Assembly (NCBI GenBank): GCA_030683105.1
Contig: JAUXMZ010000046.1
Span: 1 to 64,000 of the forward strand
Direction of reading: 5' to 3'
DNA: 64,000 nt
From: Burkholderiales bacterium
GTDB taxonomy: Bacteria > Pseudomonadota > Gammaproteobacteria > Burkholderiales > SG8-41
The number at the start of each line of letters is the position of its first letter. Within the stretch, counting starts at the first letter, position 1. Shown here one piece after another: positions 53,616-61,614 of the stretch. The notes under the pieces are model-generated. The model made no database searches. It was given only the letters and a program-made list of their open reading frames with translations, and was not told the DNA's origin. A program made the translations under genes and the position numbers.

Positions 53616-54098
53616 ATGACGCTTGAACGCTTGGGGAAATCCTGGCTGTGGATGATGGCCTTGCTGTTGTCAATTATGGCTTCGCCCGCATTCCCGCAAC
53701 TGGCGCAAAAACCGACTGTGACGGTGTATTCCAGCCCCACGTGAGGGTGCTGCTCATCGTGGGTAGGTTACCTGCAAAAAAACGGTTACAAAGTCGACAA
53801 GCAAGACCTGTCGGACTCGCGGCTCGAAGCGATGCATGCCAGGCACGGTGTGCCGCAACAGTTTCGCGAATGCCATATCGCGCTGGTCGGAGGCTACGTT
53901 CTCGAAGGCCACGTGCCGGTCGAGTCCATCCAGCGGCTGCTGAAGGAAAAGCCCGCGGTCACGGGCCTGGTTGTGCCGGGCATGCCGGCCGGCTCCCCGG
54001 GCATGGAAAGCCCGAGCGGCCGACCATATGATGTGCTGACGTTCGATCGCCAGGGTCGTGTCGCGCTCTATGAACGCATGCAGCCGCGTTTTTACTAG
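53616..54098 (+). CDS. DUF411 metal-binding protein with in-frame UGA, candidate selenoprotein
   Basis: The reading frame starts at ATG 53616 (GGAGGGG 4 nt upstream). It encodes a signal peptide (LWMMALLLSIMASPAFP), then TVTVYSSPT, a UGA at 53742-53744, GCCSSWVGYLQKNGYKV, and continues without any other stop to TAG at 54096 (160 residues). After the UGA it includes HGVPQQFRECHIALVGGYVL and EGHVPVESI, the DUF411 core. Homologues read SPTCGCC, so the UGA replaces the first cysteine of the CGCC metal motif. A selenocysteine (U43-G-C45-C46) is the natural reading, supported by the hairpin at 53759. The alternative is a TGC-to-TGA nonsense mutation; then only an 88-residue product from ATG 53832, lacking the motif, could be made. 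Both flanks are well conserved, which argues against long-standing decay. DUF411 proteins are linked to copper handling in other bacteria. Confidence 0.75.
53759..53775 (+). promoter_or_regulatory. Candidate bacterial SECIS hairpin after the in-frame UGA
   Basis: GTGGGTA (53759-53765), loop GGT (53766-53768) and TACCTGC (53769-53775) form a 7-bp stem with two G-U pairs. The apical loop begins 21 nt after the UGA, and its GGU is the SelB-contacting core of the E. coli fdhF SECIS, where the loop starts 18 nt after the UGA. The preceding CATCG is shared with fdhF. The bulged U of fdhF is not clearly present. No folding energy was computed. Confidence 0.6.
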
Positions 54099-54187
54099 GA
54101 TGAGGCGGGGTTGAGGCGCCGGTGAGGGGGAAAGACCTGAGCGCGCTGAAATGTAACCACGACCTGATACGTATCAGCCCCATACTG

Positions 54188-54214
54188 ACCCTGCTTCGGC
54201 AGGGTTTGTTTTTT
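54188..54214 (+). terminator. Rho-independent terminator of the DUF411 gene
   Basis: ACCCTGC (54188-54194), a TTCG tetraloop and GCAGGGT (54199-54205) form a 7-bp stem, followed by TTGTTTTTT. It lies about 90 nt after the DUF411 stop and closes a compact unit that begins with the FNR box. Confidence 0.93.
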
Positions 54215-54247
54215 AGCTCATAGTGCTTTCCATCCGGGCAAAAAAAA

Positions 54248-54313
54248 CCGCGCAAGTCGAGGAACCATGCGCGGAAATTACCGGTATCCGACGGAGGAGG
54301 GAGGGATACCGGT
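54248..54313. other. Two adjacent hairpins, possible bidirectional terminator or small RNA
   Basis: CCGCGCA (54248-54254) pairs with TGCGCGG (54268-54274). On the minus strand this is followed by a run of seven or more T, so it terminates leftward transcription. ACCGGTATCC (54280-54289) pairs perfectly with GGATACCGGT (54304-54313), followed by TTCTTTA on the plus strand. Its loop holds GGAGGAGGGA, an anti-anti-SD-like purine run. No adjacent minus-strand gene needs the first one. Confidence 0.5.
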
Positions 54314-54588
54314 TTCTTTATACCCGCATTCTTCGAAATGGCCTGTTAAATTCCGCACAATACTGCGTAAACGCGACCCCATTCTTCAGTAAGGTCTACA
54401 GGCGCAACTTGAGAAAATTCACTTGCCTATTGGCCGCCGTAAGGCTGAGGTAAGGTAATTGCGTAATCATGCGCGTGTCGCCGCGGATTTCCCGTATACA
54501 TGGTATTTTGCCGCAAGAGTTCTTGCACGTGTTGCATTCAGCGGTAATCAATGCCGGGTAGCCGGCGTACCCTCCAAGGAACCCTATC

Positions 54589-54798
54589 ATGACCAGATTT
54601 TTTTCCGGAATTATTCTTTTTCTCGCATCGTTTTTGGCGCACGCGGTAGAAGAGCAGGCCGCTTTTCAGCCTCCACCGTCGGATCCGACGGCCATGATCG
54701 TCTTCGCCGTCGTTTTCTTCGGCGGGATCGGCGCCACGGCATGGTTCATGTGGAGAAATGAAAGGAAACGGAAGCAGCGGGAAAACGAGGAGAAGTAA
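54589..54798 (+). CDS. Small membrane protein with signal peptide
   Basis: The 69-residue protein has a signal peptide (MTRFFSGIILFLASFLAHAV), a short Pro-rich periplasmic part, one membrane helix (AMIVFAVVFFGGIGATAWFMW) and a charged cytoplasmic tail (RNERKRKQRENEEK). AAGGA lies 9 nt before the ATG. The plan DPTAMIVF-helix-RKRKQ is one I recall from small betaproteobacterial proteins of unknown function. No partner is evident. Confidence 0.8.
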   Translation: MTRFFSGIILFLASFLAHAVEEQAAFQPPPSDPTAMIVFAVVFFGGIGATAWFMWRNERKRKQRENEEK

Positions 54799-54913
54799 GC
54801 GAGTTGAAGTAAGACCCCTCGCGGCAACCCGGCCCGGCTTCACGCAAGCAAGCGGGCGCCGCTATCCGGCGATCTTTAACAGCGGGTTTGCCCGTTAGCT
54901 CCTGCGGTGGTTG

Positions 54914-57900
54914 TTACGCGGGAAGCTGGTACCCCTTCTCTTTGAACAGCCGGGCGCAGGCCTGGGCCACGGCCGGATCGTAAAGGGTGCCGGCTCCACG
55001 TGTGATTTCCTCGAGCGCGGCATCGAGGCCGAGCGCGGGCCGGTACGGGCGGTGGGTCGCCATCGCTTCGACCACGTCGGCTACCGCCATGATGCGCCCC
55101 TCGATACTGATCTCATCGCCCTTCAGTCCCCGGGGATAGCCGCTGCCGTCCATCCGTTCGTGGTGCTGGCGTATGGTCTCCGCAACCGGCCATGGGAAGT
55201 CCACCGGCTGCAGGATTTCATAGCCTTGCTGGGCGTGGTTTTTCACCATCTCGTATTCGATCGCTGAAAGCCTGCCCGGTTTGGACAGGATCTCGGCCGG
55301 TATGGTGATTTTGCCGATATCGTGCAGCAGACCGGTGATGCGCAGTCCCTGCTGGGTGTCCTCTTTCAGGCCCAACTCGGCACCGAGGGCGGCGGCGATT
55401 TCGCCCACCCGCCGCTCATGGCCGGAGGTGTAGGGATCGCGCAGTTCGATCATGCGCGAGACGGCGTTCACTGTGGCCATCATCGAGCGCTCCAGGCGCT
55501 TGACGTATTCCTGGATCTGCTCCTCGGTGCGCTGCTTCTCGGTGATGTCCTGCAGCACGCCGATCACCCTGCGCTGGCCGCCGACCGAGGCGCCCGTGCC
55601 GTGCATGCCGATTTGCACGATGGAGCCATCCTTGCGCCTGCCGCTGAATTCGAATTTCAGCCCGCTCGCCTCGCCCCTGATCCGGCTCAGGACATTGCTT
55701 TCCACCAGCGGCCAGTCCTCTTCAACGACCAGTGTTCGCAGGTGCACCTGGGTGATCTCCTCCTGGGTGTAGCCGAAGATCTCGGCAGCGCGGGGGTTTG
55801 CGTAGTGCATGCGCTTGGCGTCCACGATGTAGGTGCCGACCAGAGACTGCTCGACCAGGCTGCGGAATTTCTCCTCCGCCTCGGCTAGCGCCCGCTCGGC
55901 GCGGTTGCGCTCGGTCATGTCATGAACCAGTCCTACTCGCGCGCGCCGTCCGCCGAACTCGATCGGCTGCGAAGTGACATCAACTTCTATGACTGTGCCG
56001 TCATTTTTAACGTGCCGCATCAGGACGTTTGTATGTTCGGTGTCATTGGATATCCGGGCAATGTTCGCGAGCAATCGCGGCACGTCTTCCTGCGGTCGGA
56101 TGTCCTTCAGGGTCATCGCGAGAAATTCGTCACGCGTATAGCCGTAATGGGCCACGGCCGTATCGTTCACCGCCAGAAAGCGCAGTGTCTCGATATCGTA
56201 AACCCACATCGGATGCGGGTTGGATTCGAACAGCAACCGGTAGCGGCTTTCAGCCTCCTGCAGCGCCTGTTCGGCCTTCTTGCGGGTCGATATGTCCTGG
56301 ATCACGGCCAGAAAATAATGCGGCGTGCCGTCAGGCTTGCGTACCAGCGACCGGGTGGCAGTACACCAGACGATGGAACCATCGCGCCTGAGCAATCGCT
56401 TCTCCAGAGAGTAGGTGCTGATTTCGGCGCTAAGAAGCTTTTGGATGACGGCGAGATCCGCCGCGTAATCGTCCGGATAGGTAAAATTCTCGAAGGACTT
56501 TGTGAGTATCTCGTCCGGGCTGCAGTCGACGATGTCCGCAAACTTCTGGTTGACGCGCAGGTAACGTCCCTCCAGAGAAATGTGCGCGATGCCCACGGCC
56601 GCCTGGTTGAAGGTTTCCCGGAAACGCGCCTCGCTCTCCCTGGTCCGCCTGTCATGGTCGATATGCTCGAATCCCAGCGCCGCATCGGTGCTGAGCTGGA
56701 GCAGCAGTTGTACTTCCTCTTCGTCAAACCCGTTCGGATTGGAAGACGACAATTGCAGAGCGCCGATTATTTTCCCTTCGACGACAAGGGGGAATGCGGC
56801 GATCGCGCGAACGCCAAATTCAAAGCCTCGTTGAAGCGCCCTGCTCAACGGTTTGCCTGAATCTTCCCCGCCGACTGCTTCCACGACATGCCTGCCGGTC
56901 TGGAATAGTGCCCTCAAGGGTCCGTCGCCTTCCTCCAGCGGGCGGTCGAGGCGAATCTCGAGGGCCTCGTAATGACTTTTACTTGCGCCGGCATGGCTGG
57001 TTGCGCGCGCCACCTTTGCGTTCCGGTCGATCAGGAAAATGCTGGAGGAAAGATAGCCGCCCAGTTCGACCGCGATGCGGGTCACCTCATTGGCCAGGGC
57101 TTTCAGTTCCCGGATGTGGATGATGGCGCTGTTGACGGCGCTCAGCAGGACGTAAATCCGGTTCAGGCGGGAAATGCTCTGCATGTTGCTTTCGTTCTTG
57201 CCCGCCATTTCGTTGAAGGCGTTATCAAGAACGCTGAATTCATTGTTGTCTTTGGGCGCCGGCATCCGGGCCGTGCGATCACCCGTCGCACTCCTGCGGA
57301 TCACTTGGAGAAGAGCGTCAACACGCCTGAGCACCAACGCGTTGCTTCCTGCGAAAACGATGGCAGCCATCGCGAGGATCGTCAAAACGAGTATGGCAAT
57401 CGCGCGTAGCAGGGCCTGGTTGGCCGGCGCGAGAACCACCGCTTCAGGCAGGCTCACGACCATATAACCATGCACATCACCGAGCGCGCTGCGCAGAGCC
57501 GTAAAGCTGTGGATGCGGGGGCCCGCGCTCAATCCCCGGAAGGAATTACCGATAGAATCCGCGCTGCTTCCGGCCAGGACGCGATGCATCTCTGTCCCAA
57601 CGATGTTCTTGCCAACCCAGTCATCAGGCGGCGATCTTGCGAGAATCGTGAAGGCGGAATCGATCAGGGTAATCACTTCACCTTCGGAACGGCGGTCCTG
57701 GGATATGGCGCCAAGCAATTTCGACAATAAAATGTTCGTAAAGAGAACATACTTCGGTGTGTCATTGTCATCGAGGACGGGAAGGGCGAATCCCATGGAG
57801 GGTTGGTGTGTGACACGGCCTATCTGGAAGTCGCCTGTCTCGAACGCGTGTGAGCGAAGGGCGCGCTGGAAATAAGGCCGGTCTGCGATATTCAGGGCCA

Positions 57901-58255
57901 TTACTTCCTCGCGGCCGTTGCAAATGGCCCTGCCGTCGAGTCCAAGCACTGAGAAATTGAAGAATACCTGTTCTGCTCTGACGATCGGCTTGAGCACATC
58001 GGCGCACTTTTTCGGATCAGCCCCCGTGACATCGGGTACCAGCGAAAGTATGCGTAGCGCGTTATGCGCAACGGCGCTGATCTCGGCGTGCTGTTGCCGG
58101 AATTGCACAACTTTATCCAGCAGTTGAAGCTTCGCAAGGGTAATCGCGGTGGACCGCGCATCCAGTGCCATGATCACCATGCCGGCTGCGATGGGCAGCG
58201 CGGCAAGGGCGGTCAGCAACAGGAGCCTGCTTTTAAGGCTTACGGGCAGCCACAT
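54914..58255 (-). CDS. Membrane sensor with Cache-like, HAMP, GAF, PAS and HD-GYP domains
   Basis: The 1113-residue protein begins with a membrane helix (RLLLLTALAALPIAAGMVIM), a periplasmic dCache-like sensor (about 35-280) and a second helix (AIAILVLTILAMAAIVFAGS). HAMP at about 300-365, GAF at about 375-520 and three PAS domains (about 545-665, 680-800, 805-920) follow. The C-terminal HD-GYP has HERR, GLLHDIGKITIP, HHERMDGSGYPRGL and RIMAVADVVEAM, so the phosphodiesterase residues are intact. Its PAS-HD-GYP half is clearly related to the protein at 50600-53443, with matching stretches in the HD-GYP and PAS2 regions, which suggests duplication. It is on the same strand as, and downstream of, the riboswitch-controlled PAS gene. 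Confidence 0.9.
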   Translation of the reverse strand: MWLPVSLKSRLLLLTALAALPIAAGMVIMALDARSTAITLAKLQLLDKVVQFRQQHAEISAVAHNALRILSLVPDVTGADPKKCADVLKPIVRAEQVFFNFSVLGLDGRAICNGREEVMALNIADRPYFQRALRSHAFETGDFQIGRVTHQPSMGFALPVLDDNDTPKYVLFTNILLSKLLGAISQDRRSEGEVITLIDSAFTILARSPPDDWVGKNIVGTEMHRVLAGSSADSIGNSFRGLSAGPRIHSFTALRSALGDVHGYMVVSLPEAVVLAPANQALLRAIAILVLTILAMAAIVFAGSNALVLRRVDALLQVIRRSATGDRTARMPAPKDNNEFSVLDNAFNEMAGKNESNMQSISRLNRIYVLLSAVNSAIIHIRELKALANEVTRIAVELGGYLSSSIFLIDRNAKVARATSHAGASKSHYEALEIRLDRPLEEGDGPLRALFQTGRHVVEAVGGEDSGKPLSRALQRGFEFGVRAIAAFPLVVEGKIIGALQLSSSNPNGFDEEEVQLLLQLSTDAALGFEHIDHDRRTRESEARFRETFNQAAVGIAHISLEGRYLRVNQKFADIVDCSPDEILTKSFENFTYPDDYAADLAVIQKLLSAEISTYSLEKRLLRRDGSIVWCTATRSLVRKPDGTPHYFLAVIQDISTRKKAEQALQEAESRYRLLFESNPHPMWVYDIETLRFLAVNDTAVAHYGYTRDEFLAMTLKDIRPQEDVPRLLANIARISNDTEHTNVLMRHVKNDGTVIEVDVTSQPIEFGGRRARVGLVHDMTERNRAERALAEAEEKFRSLVEQSLVGTYIVDAKRMHYANPRAAEIFGYTQEEITQVHLRTLVVEEDWPLVESNVLSRIRGEASGLKFEFSGRRKDGSIVQIGMHGTGASVGGQRRVIGVLQDITEKQRTEEQIQEYVKRLERSMMATVNAVSRMIELRDPYTSGHERRVGEIAAALGAELGLKEDTQQGLRITGLLHDIGKITIPAEILSKPGRLSAIEYEMVKNHAQQGYEILQPVDFPWPVAETIRQHHERMDGSGYPRGLKGDEISIEGRIMAVADVVEAMATHRPYRPALGLDAALEEITRGAGTLYDPAVAQACARLFKEKGYQLPA

Positions 58256-58460
58256 CTTGAAAAGTCCCTCTCCGAGGTTGTTTGTAAACGTGCTGCATCA
58301 GGTCACGCTTTTCTCTGCGACGTGTTCGTTCAGCGGCAGGGCTGGCATCATTCCGTCGCATGAAGCGCATTGCATGGACCCTGAGCAAGCGGAACCTGGC
58401 GTGGCAAAAAATTGGCCAACATGGCCGTCCGCGTCGCACCGCTTCCGGCACCACGCCTAA

Positions 58461-58754
58461 TTACCCCTGCGCCCATTGCATTTCCTCAAGATACACCACC
58501 GCGCGGGGCACCGACAATACGTTCTTCAGGAATACCCGCGCCTCCATGATGGAGGTAAAGCGCAGTTCCAGGCCGTCGTCGCGCAGCACCCTGACGAAAC
58601 GAAGGCGCTCGGTCACCATGAGCTTGGCTATGTACAGGTCGTTCTTGTACGGGACGATGTACCAGTCCGCAGTGTTTTCCCGGGCAAGTTTTCGCGCCAC
58701 GTGCAGCAACAGCGTGTCGGCCGGGCAATAGGGCCATCGATCATTCATCTGCAT
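58461..58754 (-). CDS. Small protein of unknown function after a PAS protein
   Basis: The 97-residue protein (MQMNDRWPYCPADTLLLHVA...) has balanced composition and a mixed alpha/beta pattern (TADWYIVPYKNDLYIAKLMV, LELRFTSIMEARVFLKNVL). The ATG at 58754 lies 1 nt after the stop of the PAS gene, so the two are coupled. I do not recognise the family. It probably belongs to the riboswitch-controlled unit. Confidence 0.65.
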   Translation of the reverse strand: MQMNDRWPYCPADTLLLHVARKLARENTADWYIVPYKNDLYIAKLMVTERLRFVRVLRDDGLELRFTSIMEARVFLKNVLSVPRAVVYLEEMQWAQG

Positions 58755-58755
58755 A

Positions 58756-59280
58756 TCAGGCCCTTTGCCTGTGGGTGCTGATGCGCAGGCCGCCTGCGAT
58801 GCGGGAGTCCGGCGAGCGTGCGGCGGCGTGCCAGGTGCGCCAGATATCCGAGAAGATGGTGATGAAGTGGGTGGTCTGCCCCGCTTCGTTGCGCAGTGCC
58901 CTGACGCTGCGGGTCTGCACGTAATTTTCGCCGCTCTTGCGCCGGCTCCAGAGATTTCCCTTCCAGTAGCCATGCTCGCAGACCGAGCTGTAAATGTCGA
59001 AGTGCGAAATCGCCGGCTCGTGTTCGGAATGGAGCATGTCCAGCGTTTGCCCCAGCGCTTCTTCCGCCGTGTAGCCGGTGATGCGGGTAAAGGCCATGTT
59101 TACTGAAATAATGCGGTCGTCCCGGCCGCAGATGACGATCGCTTCCTGCGCGCTGTCGAGCGCATTGGCCCTGCTGTCATGTAGCCGGTCCGGCGACTCC
59201 GTGTCCGCGGCGCATGCGGCTGCGGCGCGCGGCTCCTGAACAGGTGAGTGTGCAATTGCTCCCAATCGGTTTTTTCCCAT
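58756..59280 (-). CDS. PAS domain protein under a c-di-GMP riboswitch
   Basis: The 174-residue cytoplasmic protein has one PAS domain (about 40-150): AQEAIVICGRDDRIISVNMA, FTRITGYTAEEALGQTLDML, then a PAC segment YWKGNLWSRRKSGENYVQTR. No output domain is attached, so it must act through a partner; the small protein downstream is the nearest candidate. AAGGAG lies 9 nt before the ATG at 59280. The leader of about 240 nt carries a cyclic-di-GMP-I aptamer. Confidence 0.85.
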   Translation of the reverse strand: MGKNRLGAIAHSPVQEPRAAAACAADTESPDRLHDSRANALDSAQEAIVICGRDDRIISVNMAFTRITGYTAEEALGQTLDMLHSEHEPAISHFDIYSSVCEHGYWKGNLWSRRKSGENYVQTRSVRALRNEAGQTTHFITIFSDIWRTWHAAARSPDSRIAGGLRISTHRQRA

Positions 59281-59432
59281 GACGTCAGTCTCCTTTTCTC
59301 CAGCGCTCTATGTCACAGCAGCGGCGTCAGGGAAAAAGCCGGAAAGGTGAGGCTGGGGAGAAAAGCCGGGGAAAGCGGAAGGAATCCGTGAGCGGGGTGC
59401 GCGTACAGCGTACCCTCCCCCATGCGATCGAG

Positions 59433-59524
59433 GCCTTCGGCAATCCCGCTGTCATGGAGCAACGCTCTTTAGACCGGTGACTTTGCGCCCCCGCCTTTCG
59501 GTCGGGTTTGCCCTTTTCGAAGCT
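59433..59524 (-). promoter_or_regulatory. Cyclic-di-GMP-I (GEMM-I) riboswitch
   Basis: On the minus strand the element reads GGGCAAACCCGACC, a GAAA tetraloop (CC-GAAA-GG), then GGGGGCGCAAAG, TCACCGGTCTAAAG, ATGACAGC and GGGATTGCC. These are the conserved blocks of the class I aptamer, where the usual core is GGCAAACC, GAAAGG and ACGCAAAG. Outer P1 pairs CTTCG (59518-59522) with CGAAG (59435-59439). It lies 152 nt upstream of the PAS gene start. Whether ligand turns expression on or off cannot be told; a GGGTACGC/GCGCACCC hairpin follows but no clear terminator. Confidence 0.9.
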
Positions 59525-60281
59525 GCCAAACTTGGTGCAGCCCGCGCAGTATAGTGCAACCGCCCGGGCTCTGCTTAGACCTGTTCTCAAGTGCCTCGGC
59601 ACGCACGGCGCTCAACTGCCATTTATATGATGTGCCGGCGGCGGCCAGAATCTGTCTGCGCATGGCCGATGCACGAGCCAGATTCGTGCCAGAAAGCGCC
59701 GGGCAGTCTGGGAATTCTATAACACATTGATTTTATTGATATATTATAGTTTGAAGTAGCGGGGCCGTGTCCGCCCCGTATCTCATTTCAGTCAAGGCAA
59801 AGTGCCGAAATGTCGACAGGCTGTTTGGCAATCAGGCAGAACAGCCATCCATAACGGCATAACCGGGTCGCCCATCAGCCGCCCCGTGTAAATGGTCCGA
59901 GCCAAATACTCGCGATTATCCGCAGTAATAGCGTTGCCTACCCTGTTGCCAAGGCCACTGGCTTGCAATGCTGTATCGCCTCCGTAGCTTCGTTGTGTGG
60001 TGTGGAGAATCGCACCAGTCACCCATCAGGATCAAGCGGAAGCGCAACTGCCTGTCCCGCCCTGGCAGCAATGCTGCCCCAGAAGCATCTCGGTAACGTC
60101 TTGCGTCCAATTGTTTGGGCAGATCGGTGGCTGCCGCTGCGCGGCTCCAGACCCATGTGGCTCGCAATCCGGGCGATTCATCTTTTGCAAGACATCTGGC
60201 GTTGGCATACGGCGCGGCGTCCAATCAGACCAGGTGGTTGTCTATCCAGACCCGAAACTGGCTCGCCGGCCGTAGCCTACT
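59525..60281. other. Degenerate region, no gene recognised
   Basis: About 750 nt between the riboswitch and the transposase remnant. Fragments on the minus strand read like coding sequence for short stretches (for example NREYLARTIYTGRLMGDPVM near 59830-59900), but no frame is complete and I do not recognise a family. The AT-rich patch at 59720-59760 (TATATTATAG) may hold the promoter for the riboswitch transcript. It looks like a decayed mobile-element area. Confidence 0.4.
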
Positions 60282-60448
60282 TTATGTGAAGCATCTGTTA
60301 ACAGAAAACGGCTGCTGCGTCTTGAGCATGTGATGGCAGGCCCGCGCCAGCTTGTGCGCCACCGCCTTGATGGCCACCGTGCTGTTGCGCTTGGCTTTTT
60401 TCTTGCCATTGGACATGTGCGCGCTGCCCACGCAGCGGCAATACGACG
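60282..60448 (-). pseudogene. IS110-family transposase C-terminal remnant
   Basis: On the minus strand the frame reads CRCVGSAHMSNGKKKAKRNS then TVAIKAVAHKLARACHHMLK and ends PFSVNRCF-T. The phrases resemble the C-terminus of IS110-type transposases (SNGKKKGxGN, AHKLARACYxMLK), but the 30-40 residues normally between SNGKKK and the AHKLA part are missing, as is all upstream sequence. It is therefore an internally deleted remnant. The family call is from recall. Confidence 0.65.
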
Positions 60449-60602
60449 CATCACCCCTTAAAGGACGGCAGTTTCCTGCCAAATGACCGTTTACACAAAA
60501 CTTTTTACACCCCCGTTAATGGTTAGCCTGCATGTCGCAGGCGCTTCCACGCGCGGTTTCATCGCATGCTTCGAAAACCGTGGCAGTCATGAAACATGCG
60601 TG

Positions 60603-61469
60603 CTAGAGCCCCGCCCTTTCCGCGATGTAGTTGCCGAGCGACGCCCAATCCTTGTCTCCGTAGCCGCACGCGATGGCTGCGAGGTGTTGCTCCTTCAAAA
60701 GCGCGGCCAGCGGCAGCGGCACGGCGGTGTCGTTGCCGGCCTGGAGCGCCAGCTCCACGTCTTTCAGCCCCAGCGTCAGCGGAAAAGTCGCCGCCGGTCT
60801 GTCCAGGATCATCCGGCCGTATGTCTTGTAGGCCGGTGAATTCATCGACGTGCTGGTGATGATGTCGAGAAACATCGCGGGATCGACGCCGGATTTCTGC
60901 ACCAGCGCAAAGGCCTCGCCCAGGCTCTCGATGATCGCGCCGTTCAGGAAGTTGCGCGCGATTTTCACGATATTCGCGTAGTACGCTTCGGTGCCCACGT
61001 TGAACCAGCGGCGCCCGAGCGCCTCGAACAGGGGCGCGCAGCGCGCAATGGCGTCCGCGGCGCCGGCCGCGACGATATCGAGCTGTCCGCTTGCAGCCGG
61101 TTCCGGCCGCCCGAACACCGGCGCCGACACATACTGCGTGCCCGCGGCGCGGTGCATTTGCGTGAGCCGCTGTCCGAGGCGCAGGCTGACCGATGCCATA
61201 TTGAGGTGGATGGTCGAGGCCGGCAATTTCTGTACGAGTCCCGATGCGATCCACACCGCCTCGACCGCCGCGTCGTCGGCCAGCATGGTGATCACGACGT
61301 CGGCATCGAGCAGCTGCTCCGGCCGTTCGGCCACGACCGCGCCGCGCAGCCGGAACGTTTCGGCGATTTCGCGCGACCGGTTCCACACGCTCAATGGGTA
61401 GCCGGTGTCGAGCAGCCGGCTCGCCATGCCCCGGCCCATTTGGCCCAAACCGATGAACCCGATTTTCAT
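60603..61469 (-). CDS. 3-hydroxyisobutyrate dehydrogenase-like NAD-binding oxidoreductase
   Basis: The 288-residue beta-hydroxyacid dehydrogenase has an N-terminal Rossmann motif, GFIGLGQMGRGMA. The substrate block APVFGRPEPAASGQL stands in for APVSGG, and the catalytic lysine lies in NIVKIARNFL. A C-terminal helical domain follows. The second asparagine of the usual KxxNN is Phe, as in some glyoxylate/succinic semialdehyde reductase-like members. The substrate is unknown. The overlapping long frame on the same strand is a shadow. Confidence 0.88.
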   Translation of the reverse strand: MKIGFIGLGQMGRGMASRLLDTGYPLSVWNRSREIAETFRLRGAVVAERPEQLLDADVVITMLADDAAVEAVWIASGLVQKLPASTIHLNMASVSLRLGQRLTQMHRAAGTQYVSAPVFGRPEPAASGQLDIVAAGAADAIARCAPLFEALGRRWFNVGTEAYYANIVKIARNFLNGAIIESLGEAFALVQKSGVDPAMFLDIITSTSMNSPAYKTYGRMILDRPAATFPLTLGLKDVELALQAGNDTAVPLPLAALLKEQHLAAIACGYGDKDWASLGNYIAERAGL

Positions 61470-61614
61470 GGTCCGCTTTCCTCAGAGTGTTCCGATGCCG
61501 CAATTGTTGCGCAAAGCCGGGATTCCCGATAGCGGCAGCGATGTCGCTGCGCGAGATGGGATATGAGGCCATGAACGCAGTGCACCTAATCTGCAGGTTA
61601 CCATCTAAATATTA
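61470..61614. other. Spacer, no gene seen
   Basis: The upstream region of the minus-strand dehydrogenase contains no recognisable promoter or gene. It is followed by two consecutive repeat elements up to 61907, so the whole stretch between 61470 and 61956 is non-coding. Confidence 0.6.

Larger units (their letters stand above)
54099..54588. other. Spacer with a series of hairpins, no gene
   Basis: No convincing gene is seen here; the 76-codon frame at 54223 has no recognisable protein pattern. The stretch holds the terminator at 54188 and two further hairpins at 54248-54274 and 54280-54313. A short GCCGG-gta-GCCGGC repeat lies near 54550. The remainder up to the small membrane protein gene has no assignable feature. 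Confidence 0.5.

Noticed and set aside
53832-54098. Independent 88-residue gene starting after the UGA in the DUF411 frame
   Set aside because: The ATG has no ribosome-binding site, and the product would lack the signal peptide and metal motif, while the frame before and after the UGA matches one continuous DUF411 protein.
54881-54896. GGGCAAACCC on the minus strand, resembling the start of a second GEMM-I aptamer
   Set aside because: The GAAA tetraloop block and the ACGCAAAG block are absent; it is only a small hairpin downstream of the HD-GYP gene.
60559-61572. A 337-codon frame overlapping the dehydrogenase on the same strand
   Set aside because: The other frame has the Rossmann motif and catalytic lysine; this one is Arg/Gly/Ala-rich shadow sequence.
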